Of a stretch of DNA of 64,000 bases, positions 55,576 through 64,000 are shown piece by piece (the stretch's first letter is position 1; the number at the start of each line of letters is the position of its first letter). This DNA comes from Eutreptiella sp. 'Long Island Sound 2002' (lineage: Eukaryota > Euglenozoa > Euglenophyceae > Eutreptiales > Eutreptiaceae). The position numbers were made by a program, and so were the translations under genes. The stretch is from NCBI GenBank assembly GCA_964036045.1, contig OZ038383.1, positions 116,956,431 through 117,020,430 on the forward strand. Direction: 5' to 3'. The notes beneath the pieces were generated by a model. It was given only the letters and a program-made list of their open reading frames with translations, was not told the origin of the DNA and searched no databases.

Positions 55576-55638
55576 CTCATTTCCACTGTTTCGCTTTCGC
55601 ACAGCTCTCAAAGCCTTTCTTCGCATTCTCTTTTGACA

Positions 55639-57120
55639 ATGTCCCAGCAGAGTATGTCGCAGCTCGCCAGCCTGGCCTCTCGCCCCGACCCCGCAGCCGA
55701 CACCCTCGCCCAGTACCAAGCCCTCCCCGTCGCCCACCATCAATTGGAGGAGGTGACGTACCAGTCGGGGGCACTAGGGGTGGATGATGTTGTGGGCTGG
55801 GCAGCATCCCTCGACCCCTCCCCCGATGTCATCCACATCGACATGCGCAGCCCCACCCGCAACTCCTACATTGGGGGGAGGGGATGGGCCACAACCTTGT
55901 GGAGGGAACTGCGCCGCCAACTCCCCTCCCTTAAATTTCTGCATCTAACCCCTTTCCCCTCCAGTGTTGACCAGCTCCTCAACTCCATGCGCACTAACCC
56001 TGTGGGGAAGCCTAAGGACGCCCACGTCTAGGTGTACCCCACCACTAACCTCGTCCATACCCCCCCCCCCCACTGCGATATGGTGTGCCTGCAGGATCTT
56101 GCTGCAGGTGCACCGGCAGACCATTCTTTTTTCCCCTTTTCTTGGCACCTTGCCAAACCCCGGTGGTGGGATGATTTGGGCATCGCCCCTTTCCATCCCA
56201 CCATCCCCCCCCAGGTGCACATCCCCGACGTCACCCACCCCACCTTCTACAGCACAACTTCTTTGCAATGGTACCGTGGTGCCTCACGCGCCCCCCCCTT
56301 CATTTCAAGTGAACCCCCCCTCCGCACCGAACCCCTTCCCGACCCCCCTCATGGGGTGATGGGCAGCCCTGACCCCGCCCCCGACAGGGTTGGCCCCTCC
56401 CAGCCGCCCCTCAACTTTGTTGATGGGAACGGCTACATTGTGCTTCGGGGGCTTGTGGAAGCACGGGATTGTGAGTTGGGGTGGAACAAGGTGATGAAGG
56501 CGTGGGGCAGCGGCGACGAAAAAGTCGTCGCAAAAAATTTTGAGCTCCTTTTCAACACATCGCGGAGTGAGGATCAGGCCAAGGATCCTGAGCTCCCCCG
56601 GCGTTGGCAAAGCAAGAGCAACTTGGGGTCGGGGGTGGGGGGGCCTCTCTTCAAGAAGTTCCACCCCCACCTCACCGAAAGTGTCCCTGGGGTTGGGGAC
56701 CTCCACCCAATGACGCCGGGCAGCGTCATTGTGGCGAGTGTGGGGAGTGGGCCGCAGCTCCCCCACACCGACGTCGCCACCCACCCCGAGGTGCTCCCCC
56801 CCAACAGCAGGGACATCTCGGGGTGCCACGTGAGTAGCTTCCTCTGCTTGTCCGGGGGAGACTAGGGGTGCAAGTGGTTGTGGACAACCACACCATTGAC
56901 GATAGCCTTTGGTTGCATGGGTGGGATGCGACCAAAAGGGCTCAACATGGGCAATGGGATGCAGCGTTCTAGGGCGTGGTGCGGAACCCCCCCAATTTTG
57001 GTGGTGTGGCGGCAGGTGGGGGAGTATGCGGCCGTCACGGACTTCGTGTGGCTGCGGAGGCTGGGCCTGGTGCTGGACGACGCCAAGAAGGAGGGCCAAG
57101 GCATGTGTCCATGTCACCGG
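55639..57120 (+). pseudogene. 2OG-Fe(II) dioxygenase-like pseudogene of Element 2
   Basis: ATG at 55639 (TTGACAATGTCC). The reading runs through LWRELRRQLPSLKFLHLTPF, an in-frame TAG at 56029, and then GYIVLRGLVEARDCELGWNK, typical of the start of a 2OG oxygenase fold. GPQLPHTDVATHPE carries the HxD (56764-56772). A one-base shift at GGGGG near 56860 moves the frame to GVQVVVDNHTIDDSLWLHGW. The distal His/Arg pair was not located with confidence. A donor (CACCGG|GTGTGA) near 57120 opens the intron. Layout (unique N-terminus, oxygenase, intron with a word array, more coding) parallels the Element 1 gene. Confidence 0.5.
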
Positions 57121-57136
57121 GTGTGAAAACTTCCCA

Positions 57137-57330
57137 CAACACCCTGCTCTAACCCCTGCTCTAACTAGTTATCGCGCTAGGTTATCGCGTTCTAACTAGG
57201 TGCTCTAACTAGTCATCGCGCTAGGTTATCGCGTTCTAACTAGTTATCGCGGAGTTATCGCGGGGGGTTATCGCGGGGGTTATCGCGCGATAACCTAGTT
57301 ATCGCGGGGGTTATCGCGCGGGTTATCGCG
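57137..57330. promoter_or_regulatory. GTTATCGCG array in the Element 2 intron
   Basis: About ten GTTATCGCG copies plus one CGCGATAAC, interspersed with GCTCTAAC/TTCTAAC words, between the donor near 57120 and a strong polypyrimidine acceptor at 57361. Confidence 0.8.
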
Positions 57331-57361
57331 TGTTTTTTTTTGTTTCTTTTGTTTTTTTCAG

Positions 57362-57823
57362 GCTACCATCTTGCAGCTGCCCCGCATCTTCGTCAAGGAC
57401 GACGCCGAGGCAGCCGAGGCAGCAGGCGGAGCGGCAGAAGCAGCAGGGGCACGGCCCGCCAAGCCGGTGGCGGCCCGGTTGGAGCTGGAGGGGGAGAAGA
57501 GGCTGCCGGAGGGGGCGTCGTGGCGGTGGGGGGAGCCTGGGGATGAGGCCTGCAGGATGGGGGGGACGGGATGGTACCGGCAGGTCACCATCACTGAGAA
57601 GGAGGGGGGGGGTGGAGAGGAAGACCAACCTCACCCTCCCCTCCTATGTGTGGGTTGGGGGGGAACAAGAGGAGGCCCAAAAATTGTTTTAAGGGTTGGT
57701 CCTTGGTGAGGCCAAGTATGTCCCTCCGCCACATGCACCATTGCATGTCCATGAACGCCCTGGAGCAAGGGCTTTTGGGACTGGAGGCAGCCAAGGCCTC
57801 AGACATTGATGACTTTGTATGAA
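57362..57823 (+). pseudogene. Transposase C-terminal remnant of Element 2
   Basis: Begins after the acceptor TTTGTTTTTTTCAG|GCTACC. The first part is Ala/Glu-rich (KDDAEAAEAAGGAAEAAGAR). After shifts at two G runs (57602-57611 and 57657-57663), the reading is NCFKGWSLVRPSMSLRHMHH then MSMNALEQGLLGLEAAKASD to a stop at 57823. The block C-F-K-G-W-S-L-V-R-P matches CFQGWKLSKP of the Element 1 transposase, and both are followed by a LRH...L/M-x-A-L-[DE]-x-G helix. Confidence 0.5.
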
Positions 57824-57892
57824 AAAAGACCATACATGCTTTGTGCCAAGTGTTTTCTGTTGTTTGTCCTAGTGAGGGATGGAGGAGGGGTG

Positions 57893-58018
57893 CGCGATAA
57901 CTACACGCGATAACTACGCGATAACTGAGTTATCGCGCGATAACTAGCGCGATAACTAGTTAGAGCAAGGTGCTCTAACTGCGTTCTAACTCTGTTCTAA
58001 CTGTGCTCTAACTCTTTG
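57893..58018. promoter_or_regulatory. Second CGCGATAAC cluster of Element 2
   Basis: Five CGCGATAAC copies and one GTTATCGCG, followed by GCTCTAAC/GTTCTAAC words. It lies after the stop codon of the transposase remnant and has mostly the opposite orientation to the intron array. Confidence 0.8.
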
Positions 58019-58218
58019 ACCCCCACCCAAAAAACCACCCCTACAATGAGGGTTATGTGGGGAAAGAAAGGGGATGGGGGGTTTTTGAGGGTGCTGAATC
58101 CATTTTTTTAGGTGGTTTGCCCCAAAATTAAGGGTAGGTGGGTGTTCCAGAAATTGCGTTCTAACTAGGGGTTCCGCACCACGCCCTAGAACGCTGCATC
58201 CCAAAGGGCCCATAAGTG

Positions 58219-58451
58219 TGGGGTGTCCCACAGTAAGGGGGTCAGATACCAGCTTGATCCCAATGATTTTGCCCGCTTTTTGCCCCCTTTTTGGTTTTGA
58301 TACGATGTGACGTGGGTCAAAATGCATGCATCACACCCAAATTGAGGGGGTATAGGGAGTGAGACACCATCTCCCACAAAAAGTGCACCATAGTAAGGGG
58401 GACTCACATAAGGATACCTTACTATGCACCCCCTTACTGTGGGACACCCCA
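58219..58451. mobile_element. 233-bp MITE nested in Element 2
   Basis: Perfect 23-bp terminal inverted repeats (TGGGGTGTCCCACAGTAAGG + GGG). A second inverted pair (CCATAGTAAGG / CCTTACTATG) lies inside. No coding capacity. Confidence 0.8.
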
Positions 58452-58654
58452 TGTACAAACGTATGCAAGCCGCACAAGAAGACGGCTTCTAACCGACATG
58501 CAGCACCTTCAGACTCTACAGCGGCGGTTCCGGTGCCGCAAGAGACGGACATGAGATCACCTTACAAACCCAGACCATTGTTGCCTGTGGCCGTGCATGC
58601 TGGGGGGCCTACTAGGGGTGTGAGGACAAATCAGGGGGTGCACACCGGTATCAT

Positions 58655-58745
58655 TTGTGTAAAATCACGTGAATTCACGTGAAATTCGTACGAAATTCGT
58701 ACGAAAATTGTGCGAAATTCGTGCGAATTTCGTACGAATTCAGGT
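58655..58745. promoter_or_regulatory. Right word array of Element 2
   Basis: Repeated CACGTGAATT, AATTCGTACGAAATTCGTAC and TTCGTGCGAATTTCGTACGA, the same words as the left array, with a last TTCACGTGAAATTCACG at 58953-58970. Confidence 0.75.
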
Positions 58746-59170
58746 GATTTCACGGCTGTATATCGGCTACAGGCTTGCCGGGTTTCGGCACCTCTCGTTT
58801 TGGGCACGGTTCGGACATGATGGATGCTTTTGGGGCGGGACTTTCATTGGATGATGCGTAACAAAGCTGGGGGAGGAATTTTGGCCCCTCAAAGCCCTTG
58901 GAATGAACCAAGAATATGGCATTTTCCCCCAAAAACCTCAAAATTTGGGTAAATTCACGTGAAATTCACGCAATTATTCAAACGGCCACTTAACGGCTAT
59001 TCACGAAGGGTACACCCCACGTTGCAGCAGCAACAGATCATCCAGCAGCAACAGCCCAAGAGATATAGAAGCCGGCCACATGAAGGACCCCAGGAGGGAA
59101 ACAAACCCGCCACTACACACCACAGATAGCAGCAGCAGCTTCGGCAGCAAGGCAGAGAGAGCATGCCAGT

Positions 59171-60167
59171 ATGGATGTGGATGGGGAAGAAAGTGAGGAG
59201 GATCTGTTTGAGAATGAGGCGGATGCAATGGACGAGGACGACCCAGGACAGAGCAGGAGAGGAGGTGGTGAGGACCCTCCGGATGATGACTCCAATGAGG
59301 CAGGCGACGAAAATCCCTCCACAGTGCCCAAGCCCAAGGCCAGAACGAAGGTAACCAACCAACCACACAAAGGCAAACCCAAACACCCCAATTTCTTGAT
59401 TGAGGGCCCTGCGTCAGGCGGTAGCACAAGCATTAGCGCCAGGCCCACGCGCAAGGAAAAGACTCTGGCGTCAGCTAGCTTTCATATGCACTGGGACAGG
59501 GTTGGGAGAACATCCGGGAGCAGTTGGGTTGCAGTGTACAGCAACTGGCGCACCACTACAAAAGCTGCCTCGACGTTGGAGGATGTGCCATTGTCGACAC
59601 AGCACGTGAGCTGTTGGACGGCGAGCCTCCACGAATGCTTAGTGCCAAGCTGCGGGAGAAGTTTGCCTTCTGCACCCAAGGCAGGTATGCCCTGTGATTC
59701 CCACACCTCCATAACGACTCCTCCACACCAACCCACTGTACCTCACCGGCGCCCCCTATGTCTTCAGACTTGGTGTGGCAATACCAGTGATGCTGCATAA
59801 GATTGGGGCACAGGGAGCCCATACCGGGGCACAAGACACTTGCCTACGGCGCCTTCAAGACAAGCAGTTTGCAGAATTCGGGGTGCACGTGGATGCTGAG
59901 GAGATGCGAACTGAAGCAGGTATGTCCGTTGCCCCGTGTGTTACCGCTGGACTCCCGATGATGTCGAACGGACAGCCAATTCTCGGCACAGTGTCCACAT
60001 GGGAAGAAGCGAGACGAGGCCTGCTCAATTGTGCCACTGCACGCGCGCTGGCGGGTGCGTTGCTTCGCCACCAGGAGGCGTGCTGTGATGTGTGGCAAGT
60101 CCTGTGGTCGCAGTGCTGTGGAGGCGGCTGCGTCCCGTCGCGGTCGGTGCTCTCGCTGCGATGCTGA
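59171..60167 (+). CDS. Four-exon gene of unknown function, acidic N-terminus
   Basis: Predicted exons: 59171-59350, 59479-59684, 59768-59919, 59992-60167. Junctions agree in phase: AACGAAG|GTAACC to CAGCTAG|CTTTCA (0/0); GGCAG|GTATGC to TCTTCAG|ACTTGG (2, completing AGA Arg); GAAGCAG|GTATGT to GGCACAG|TGTCC (1). The ~237-residue product starts MDVDGEESEEDLFENEADAM, is Asp/Glu-rich to residue 50, has a basic PKPKARTK, then a helical part (WENIREQLGCSVQQLAHHYK; TARELLDGEPPRMLSAKLRE; RLQDKQFAEFGVHVDAEEM). Acidic plus basic segments suggest a nuclear protein. Upstream exons are possible because the frame is open before the ATG and Element 2 lies only 160 bp away. No family recognised. Confidence 0.6.
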
Positions 60168-60169
60168 GG

Positions 60170-61330
60170 GTGCGGGGAGACAGCGCCGGTTTGGGTACAT
60201 CAGCTAGTGTGCCTCCGCCCCGCTCTGTGGATCGTGTCGGGAGCGCGGCGGTAGGGGGTGGCCCAAAAACACGTGGGCGCTGCGACGTTCTGGGCAGCTG
60301 TCGTCAAGTGCCTGGAAGGCGATTCAGGGTGACCTGAGGAGCGTCCGGGTGGGTGGGGTACGGTGCCCCGGTGCACCGACGGCGGCCCTGCCCCTACTGC
60401 TGTGGTGGGCAGCTCTGGATGGTGCCTCGCGGATTCTTTGGTTGTGGCATCACAGAGGGTATGGTGAGGAGGCTATGGGAGCCAGGGGTAATGCAGCTTG
60501 ACAAGGTGTGGGAGGTGTGGGTGCGCCTGCCACCGTCCCTATGCTGGGCACGACGGCGGTGGCGGCTCGTGGGAAGCAGTGTCCTCATGGCCTGGGTGTG
60601 CGGTGACGGCACACGGCGTATGACGGCCAACGCGATGTGACAAGTCGTGCCGGCCTGACAGTGAGCCGTTCTGCCCCCGTACACGAGGATCGGTAAGGGA
60701 CGTGGTGCTTCACCCGCCTGCCCCAGGTCGCCGTATACTACAGTGAGGTGTCATGGGTCGTCCCGACTAGGGTAATAAGGCCCAAACCCTTGTAGGGTAT
60801 TCCCATGACACCGCGGTCTCTACCGGCGGCTTGGTTATGGTAGTCACGAGGGTGGTTCCTCGGGTTACTCCGAGAGTTGTTGAGTCGGCATGGAAGCGAG
60901 CGGCAGCGCCTCAAGCGTTGCAGTGAGCGGGATGAGGAGCAACATGCGGGTGGCGCCTGATACGACCGAAGGAGCGTTGGGCCTGCCCGTAACCCCGAGG
61001 GGGCATCGGTGCGGGCGGGGAGACGCCCCCTGGTCTTGGGTTCAGCGCAGGGGGTTAGAAGGGCTGCTTGAAGGCCCCAAGAGCGGCGAAGTGAGGATGG
61101 GTGATGGGGACGGCTGTGGTAGTACGGTGGACCGTATGGTGGGTGTACTGGGGAATGCGTGGCGGTACCAGCGGCTGTAATAATGCTTACGCGCGGCGCT
61201 TTTTGGCCGGTTCGTTCAAATTTTGGGAATATCTTCAGCAGGAAACCACCAAATGTGGATTTTTTTTTGACAGATCTGTAGTTTGAGAGCTGTTTTATAG
61301 CTGTGAGCATCAGAATTTCTGTCACAATGC
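60170..61330. other. GC-rich, no gene identified
   Basis: Long overlapping open frames occur on both strands because of GC content. A plus frame at 60360-60640 (PYCCGGQLWMVPRGFFGCGI) and a minus frame at 60740-61290 are the longest. Neither has a motif. Confidence 0.3.
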
Positions 61331-61587
61331 ACCGTACCAGAATTTCTGCCCTGGGGGGTTGTGGCATTTTGGCCCATATCTGGCAAAATCCCAAAATTGC
61401 CGTTCAAATTTTGGACATTTTTTCATGCCAATGCCATGTTTTTTGATTCCGAGCTTTTCTGCTACATTGGCATTACAATCCGCATTAAATGGATGCTCCC
61501 CTAGGTCAATTGGAGCCAAAGTGCCCCTTTAAAGTCCAATATTTGAACAACCGTTTTTTTGCCTTTTCTGTCAAATTTCTCAGCATT

Positions 61588-63500
61588 ATGAGGAGATCTT
61601 CTCGCAAATGTGCCGTGGTCACAGACCATGAGAAGTTGATTGCAACTCTCTCTCAAAAAGATCGTGCGTTGCGAGGTGCATGGGACATCCTCAATGGAGT
61701 TCTCAAAGGTCCCACACAAGCCGGAGAGAAGTGGGTTATCCCGAAGAACCATATTGCCTACTACTTGAAGAAGCTGAAGGAAGAAGGAGTTTGCATTCAA
61801 ATGGAGGTGAATGCCCCCCAACCTGAAGAGTCAACTCCTCGACGTCAAGAAGATGTTAAGGTTGATCCTTGGGACCTCTATGTCCAAGCCTACCAATGGG
61901 CGGGTCAAGAAGTAAGTAAAGGGAAACTAAGTTCTCGTAAAGCTGCTTCTGAGGTGTACCATCGATTTGGCATTATTTTGTCACACACTACATGTGCCAA
62001 GATGAGGGTGCCCCCCCCAAGAAGAGAGGGAAGGCTACTTTTGTGCCCCCTGACGTCGAGTCCAAACTTGTCGACTTTTGTATTGCATTGCGGAGTTTAA
62101 ACTTTCCAATATTTAAGGAAGAATTAATAGGTTACTGTAATACCTTGATTCAAGGAACTAAGTTGGTTTCCTTGTTCAATCACGGTGAAGTTCGCGACAG
62201 TTGGTATTACAACTGGCTGCGTAGGTACCATGAGAGGCTCGGTACCGCAGCAGCAAAGCCTTTGGAGGTGGATCGCGAACGTTGGACCATTTCAAAGAAT
62301 GTTGGCAAACACTACCAAATCTTAGAACAAACATTTGTTGATTTGGGCTTTGCTGTCAAGAACCCTAGTTACTCAGCAGATGAGCCTCTTAGTGAGTCCA
62401 TCAAGTTTAATCCTTGGGCTTTGGGTCGAATTGTTTCATTCGATGAATCACGATTCCAATTAGACATGACGGACGGGGACAAAAACACACGGACAACCAT
62501 TGCCAAGGAGTTGTCGGACAAAGGGCAAACTCGTGCGGTTAAGGCGGGTGGCTCCGCCACTGTTGTAGGAGGTAGTCTTGCCAATGGCTTTGCCACCCCG
62601 GCACACATTATCTTTGCCGCGGAGAGCATTCAAGCCACTTGGACTGAGGCCGCACCCCTTTCTGACATCCTTGATGTTAGCAAGGACCCCCCTCGTGTGT
62701 TTGCAGCCTCTTTTGCATGCAACACCACCGGCACCATAAAACATGATGATGGTGCCATCCGATACGTTAAGTGGAACATCCTTCCTTTGTTTCAAGGATC
62801 CCACGCCGTTTCCCCCTCCAACCCCATTGTTCTGATTTGTGATGGGCACGGCTCCCACATGACATATGAGTTTCTCATTTTTTGTCGCGAAATGGGTGTC
62901 GTGTTGGTGTTGCGGCCCCCTTACACGACCGCCGCCTTGCAGGGTGAAGATCGTCGTAATTTCAAATTAGTAAAGGGAGGTTGGAGGGTTGCACGGCATA
63001 AGAAGTTGGCAGAGTTGATCGCGAAGGGAAGGTACCGTATGGGCTTTGACCACTTTTGCAATTGCCTGTGTGCTCCGTGGCAAGAGGGCTTTTCAATTGC
63101 CAATAATCATAGGGCATGGCATTCCATTGGTGTGGTCCCTTTTACCCGTAAGGTGTATTGGGAGCTTGTGGAGAAGGAACGGGCGCGGGATAAAGCATGT
63201 GCCAAAGTTGATCTTGATGTATCTAAGTTAAATGTGCAAGACATGGTTCAAACCATGTTCGGAACGGACAACAGAGAAGAGGTTGTGGACCCCACAACAC
63301 AAACCACACGCTTGACAAGCTCCATGTTGTGGGACAAGGGTCCAATCACCTCTGATGTTTGTTTTGCTTTGGTGCGCACGGCTGCGGAGAAGCGAAAGGC
63401 AAAGGAGGGTGAAGATGCGAAGAAGAGGCAAGCCCGAGAGGATGAGATGGCATCAAAGAAACAAGATGCTTGCGTCCTTGCCTCCACGCTAACCACATGA
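61588..63500 (+). pseudogene. pogo-like DDE_1 transposase with one frameshift
   Basis: ATG at 61588 opens MRRSSRKCAVVTDHEKLIAT. At 62011-62018 a run of eight C separates this frame from the rest; nine C would give an uninterrupted protein. The second frame has a CENP-B-type DNA-binding region (FNHGEVRDSWYYNWLRRYHE), then IVSFDESRFQLD (first Asp), VLICDGHGSHMTYEF (second Asp) and PPYTTAALQGEDRRNFK (third acidic residue). That is the DDE_1 order of pogo, Tigger and jerky. The frame ends at TGA 63498, but the same frame continues after it with LTCAEDVHKLTVEQLGAILL and a Lys-rich tail to 63604. The TGA may therefore be a late nonsense change. About 640 residues before the TGA. Confidence 0.85.
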
Positions 63501-63597
63501 TTGACTTGTGCGGAGGATGTGCACAAGTTGACGGTAGAGCAACTAGGAGCCATCCTTCTTAGTCGCAACGAAAAAAAAGCCAAAAGGGAAAGCCGCA

Positions 63598-63924
63598 ATG
63601 GTTGAAGCCGTCGTACGTTGTCTTGGGTTGCCACCCGTGGCCGATGGTGCACGTAGCTCGAATGCATCACCCGCTCCCAATGTTGGCACACTTGCCTCCA
63701 GTTTGCCGCCCGTTCCCATGTTGCCGGATATGTCCTTTCCTTCTTTTCCCATGGCGCTCGATCCCTTTGCATGTGCGATGCCCTCATCATCATCATCCGC
63801 GGCGTTGCCATTGTCTATCCCTATGTCCATCCCCAATACCGACTCCAATGTGCTTGCGTATGCATTGGCCAGCTTGGGCGGCTTGCGCTTGCCGGACACC
63901 GGCATTGCACCGCCGACGAGCTAA
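63598..63924 (+). CDS. Pro/Ser-rich small ORF downstream of the transposase
   Basis: 108 codons from ATG to TAG: MVEAVVRCLGLPPVADGARS, then low-complexity Pro/Ser/Met and SLGGLRLPDTGIAPPTS. It starts just before the end of the extended transposase frame. It may be a second element ORF or the C-terminal part of the transposase after another shift. Function unknown. Confidence 0.35.
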   Translation: MVEAVVRCLGLPPVADGARSSNASPAPNVGTLASSLPPVPMLPDMSFPSFPMALDPFACAMPSSSSSAALPLSIPMSIPNTDSNVLAYALASLGGLRLPDTGIAPPTS

Positions 63925-64000
63925 TGCCTTTGAGGATGTGTTCTTCAATACATTCATTCAATTCATTACTTGCAAGATTGGTGGTATGTTTGTGGGGTTT

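Larger units (their letters stand above)
55268..59010 (+). mobile_element. Element 2: decayed 3.7-kb transposon with dioxygenase remnant
   Basis: Ends match in inverted orientation: CCCTTCGTGAAccGGCCGTT TGAAT at 55268-55293 versus the reverse complement of 58976-59010, which has the same words with a 10-12-bp insertion. A second matching block follows (GTGAATTTCACCCAATTTTG versus GTGAATTTACCCAAATTTTG). Both flanks are CAG-rich (QQQQ-coding in one frame), so it probably split a glutamine-rich exon. Inside on the plus strand are a dioxygenase-like pseudogene, an intron packed with GTTATCGCG, and a transposase C-terminal remnant. A MITE lies nested at 58219. The target duplication is not clear. 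Confidence 0.65.
61334..64000 (+). mobile_element. pogo/Tc1-like (DDE_1) transposon, right end outside window
   Basis: The left limit is set by the sharp end of homology with the antisense fragment at 51473-51900 (both start GTACCAGAATT). The element contains the DDE_1 transposase and a second small ORF. The right terminal repeat would lie beyond 64000, so the inverted repeat could not be tested. Confidence 0.6.

Noticed and set aside
56029-56031. TAG (and TGA at 63498) as sense codons, i.e. an altered genetic code
   Set aside because: Both genes also carry frameshifts, and predicted genes in the window end with TAG and TGA elsewhere. Decay is the simpler reading.

Overview
The window is eukaryotic. 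Its coding blocks are cut by GT-AG introns, several exons have matching splice phases, and most of the sequence is mobile or repetitive. The mix (a 1.2-kb satellite, tRNA-like short elements, DIRS/pararetrovirus-style reverse transcriptase, pogo-type and RNase H-fold transposases, leucine-rich-repeat exons) fits a large repeat-rich genome of an alga or other protist. That placement is an inference and I cannot name the organism. I see no rRNA, no intact tRNA gene, no operon and no CRISPR array.

Layout. 1-5660: five tandem copies of a ~1196-bp satellite. 5661-20690: scattered minus-strand exons of unrecognised genes among minisatellites, a tRNA-like SINE copy and a family of short inverted-repeat elements. 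20742-23804: decayed reverse transcriptase/RNase H retroelement (minus). 23805-30238: a structurally complete 6.4-kb DNA transposon (Element 1). 30239-31550: remains of another transposase-like gene. 33.2-35.5 kb: nested duplications. 38.8-39.3 kb: second SINE copy. 41-49 kb: minus-strand exons of a leucine-rich-repeat gene. 50-51 kb: array of GATCC hairpins. 51.5-51.9 kb: antisense fragment of the pogo element that lies at 61.3 kb. 54.3-55.0 kb: GGTAACAC array. 55268-59010: a second, decayed transposon (Element 2) with a nested MITE. 59171-60167: a four-exon gene of unknown function. 61334-end: a pogo/Tc1-like (DDE_1) transposon.

The most interesting system is the pair Element 1 / Element 2. 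Each has terminal inverted repeats and a putative 2-oxoglutarate/Fe(II) dioxygenase (HxD plus, in Element 1, a distal His...Arg). Each also has transposase sequence ending in the same C-F-[QK]-G-W-x-L-x-[KR]-P block, and dense arrays of short palindromic words placed just inside the ends and inside the intron that follows the dioxygenase exon. The words differ between elements: GTATACGGCCGTATAC in Element 1, TTCGTACGAA and GTTATCGCG in Element 2. In Element 1 they are spaced almost exactly two or three helical turns apart. This suggests modular DNA transposons that carry their own nucleic-acid-modifying oxygenase and a private set of protein-binding sites. TET/JBP dioxygenases travelling with KDZ transposons in fungi are the nearest known parallel. 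Many genes here carry one-base shifts inside homopolymer runs, so decay and assembly error cannot be told apart without reads.
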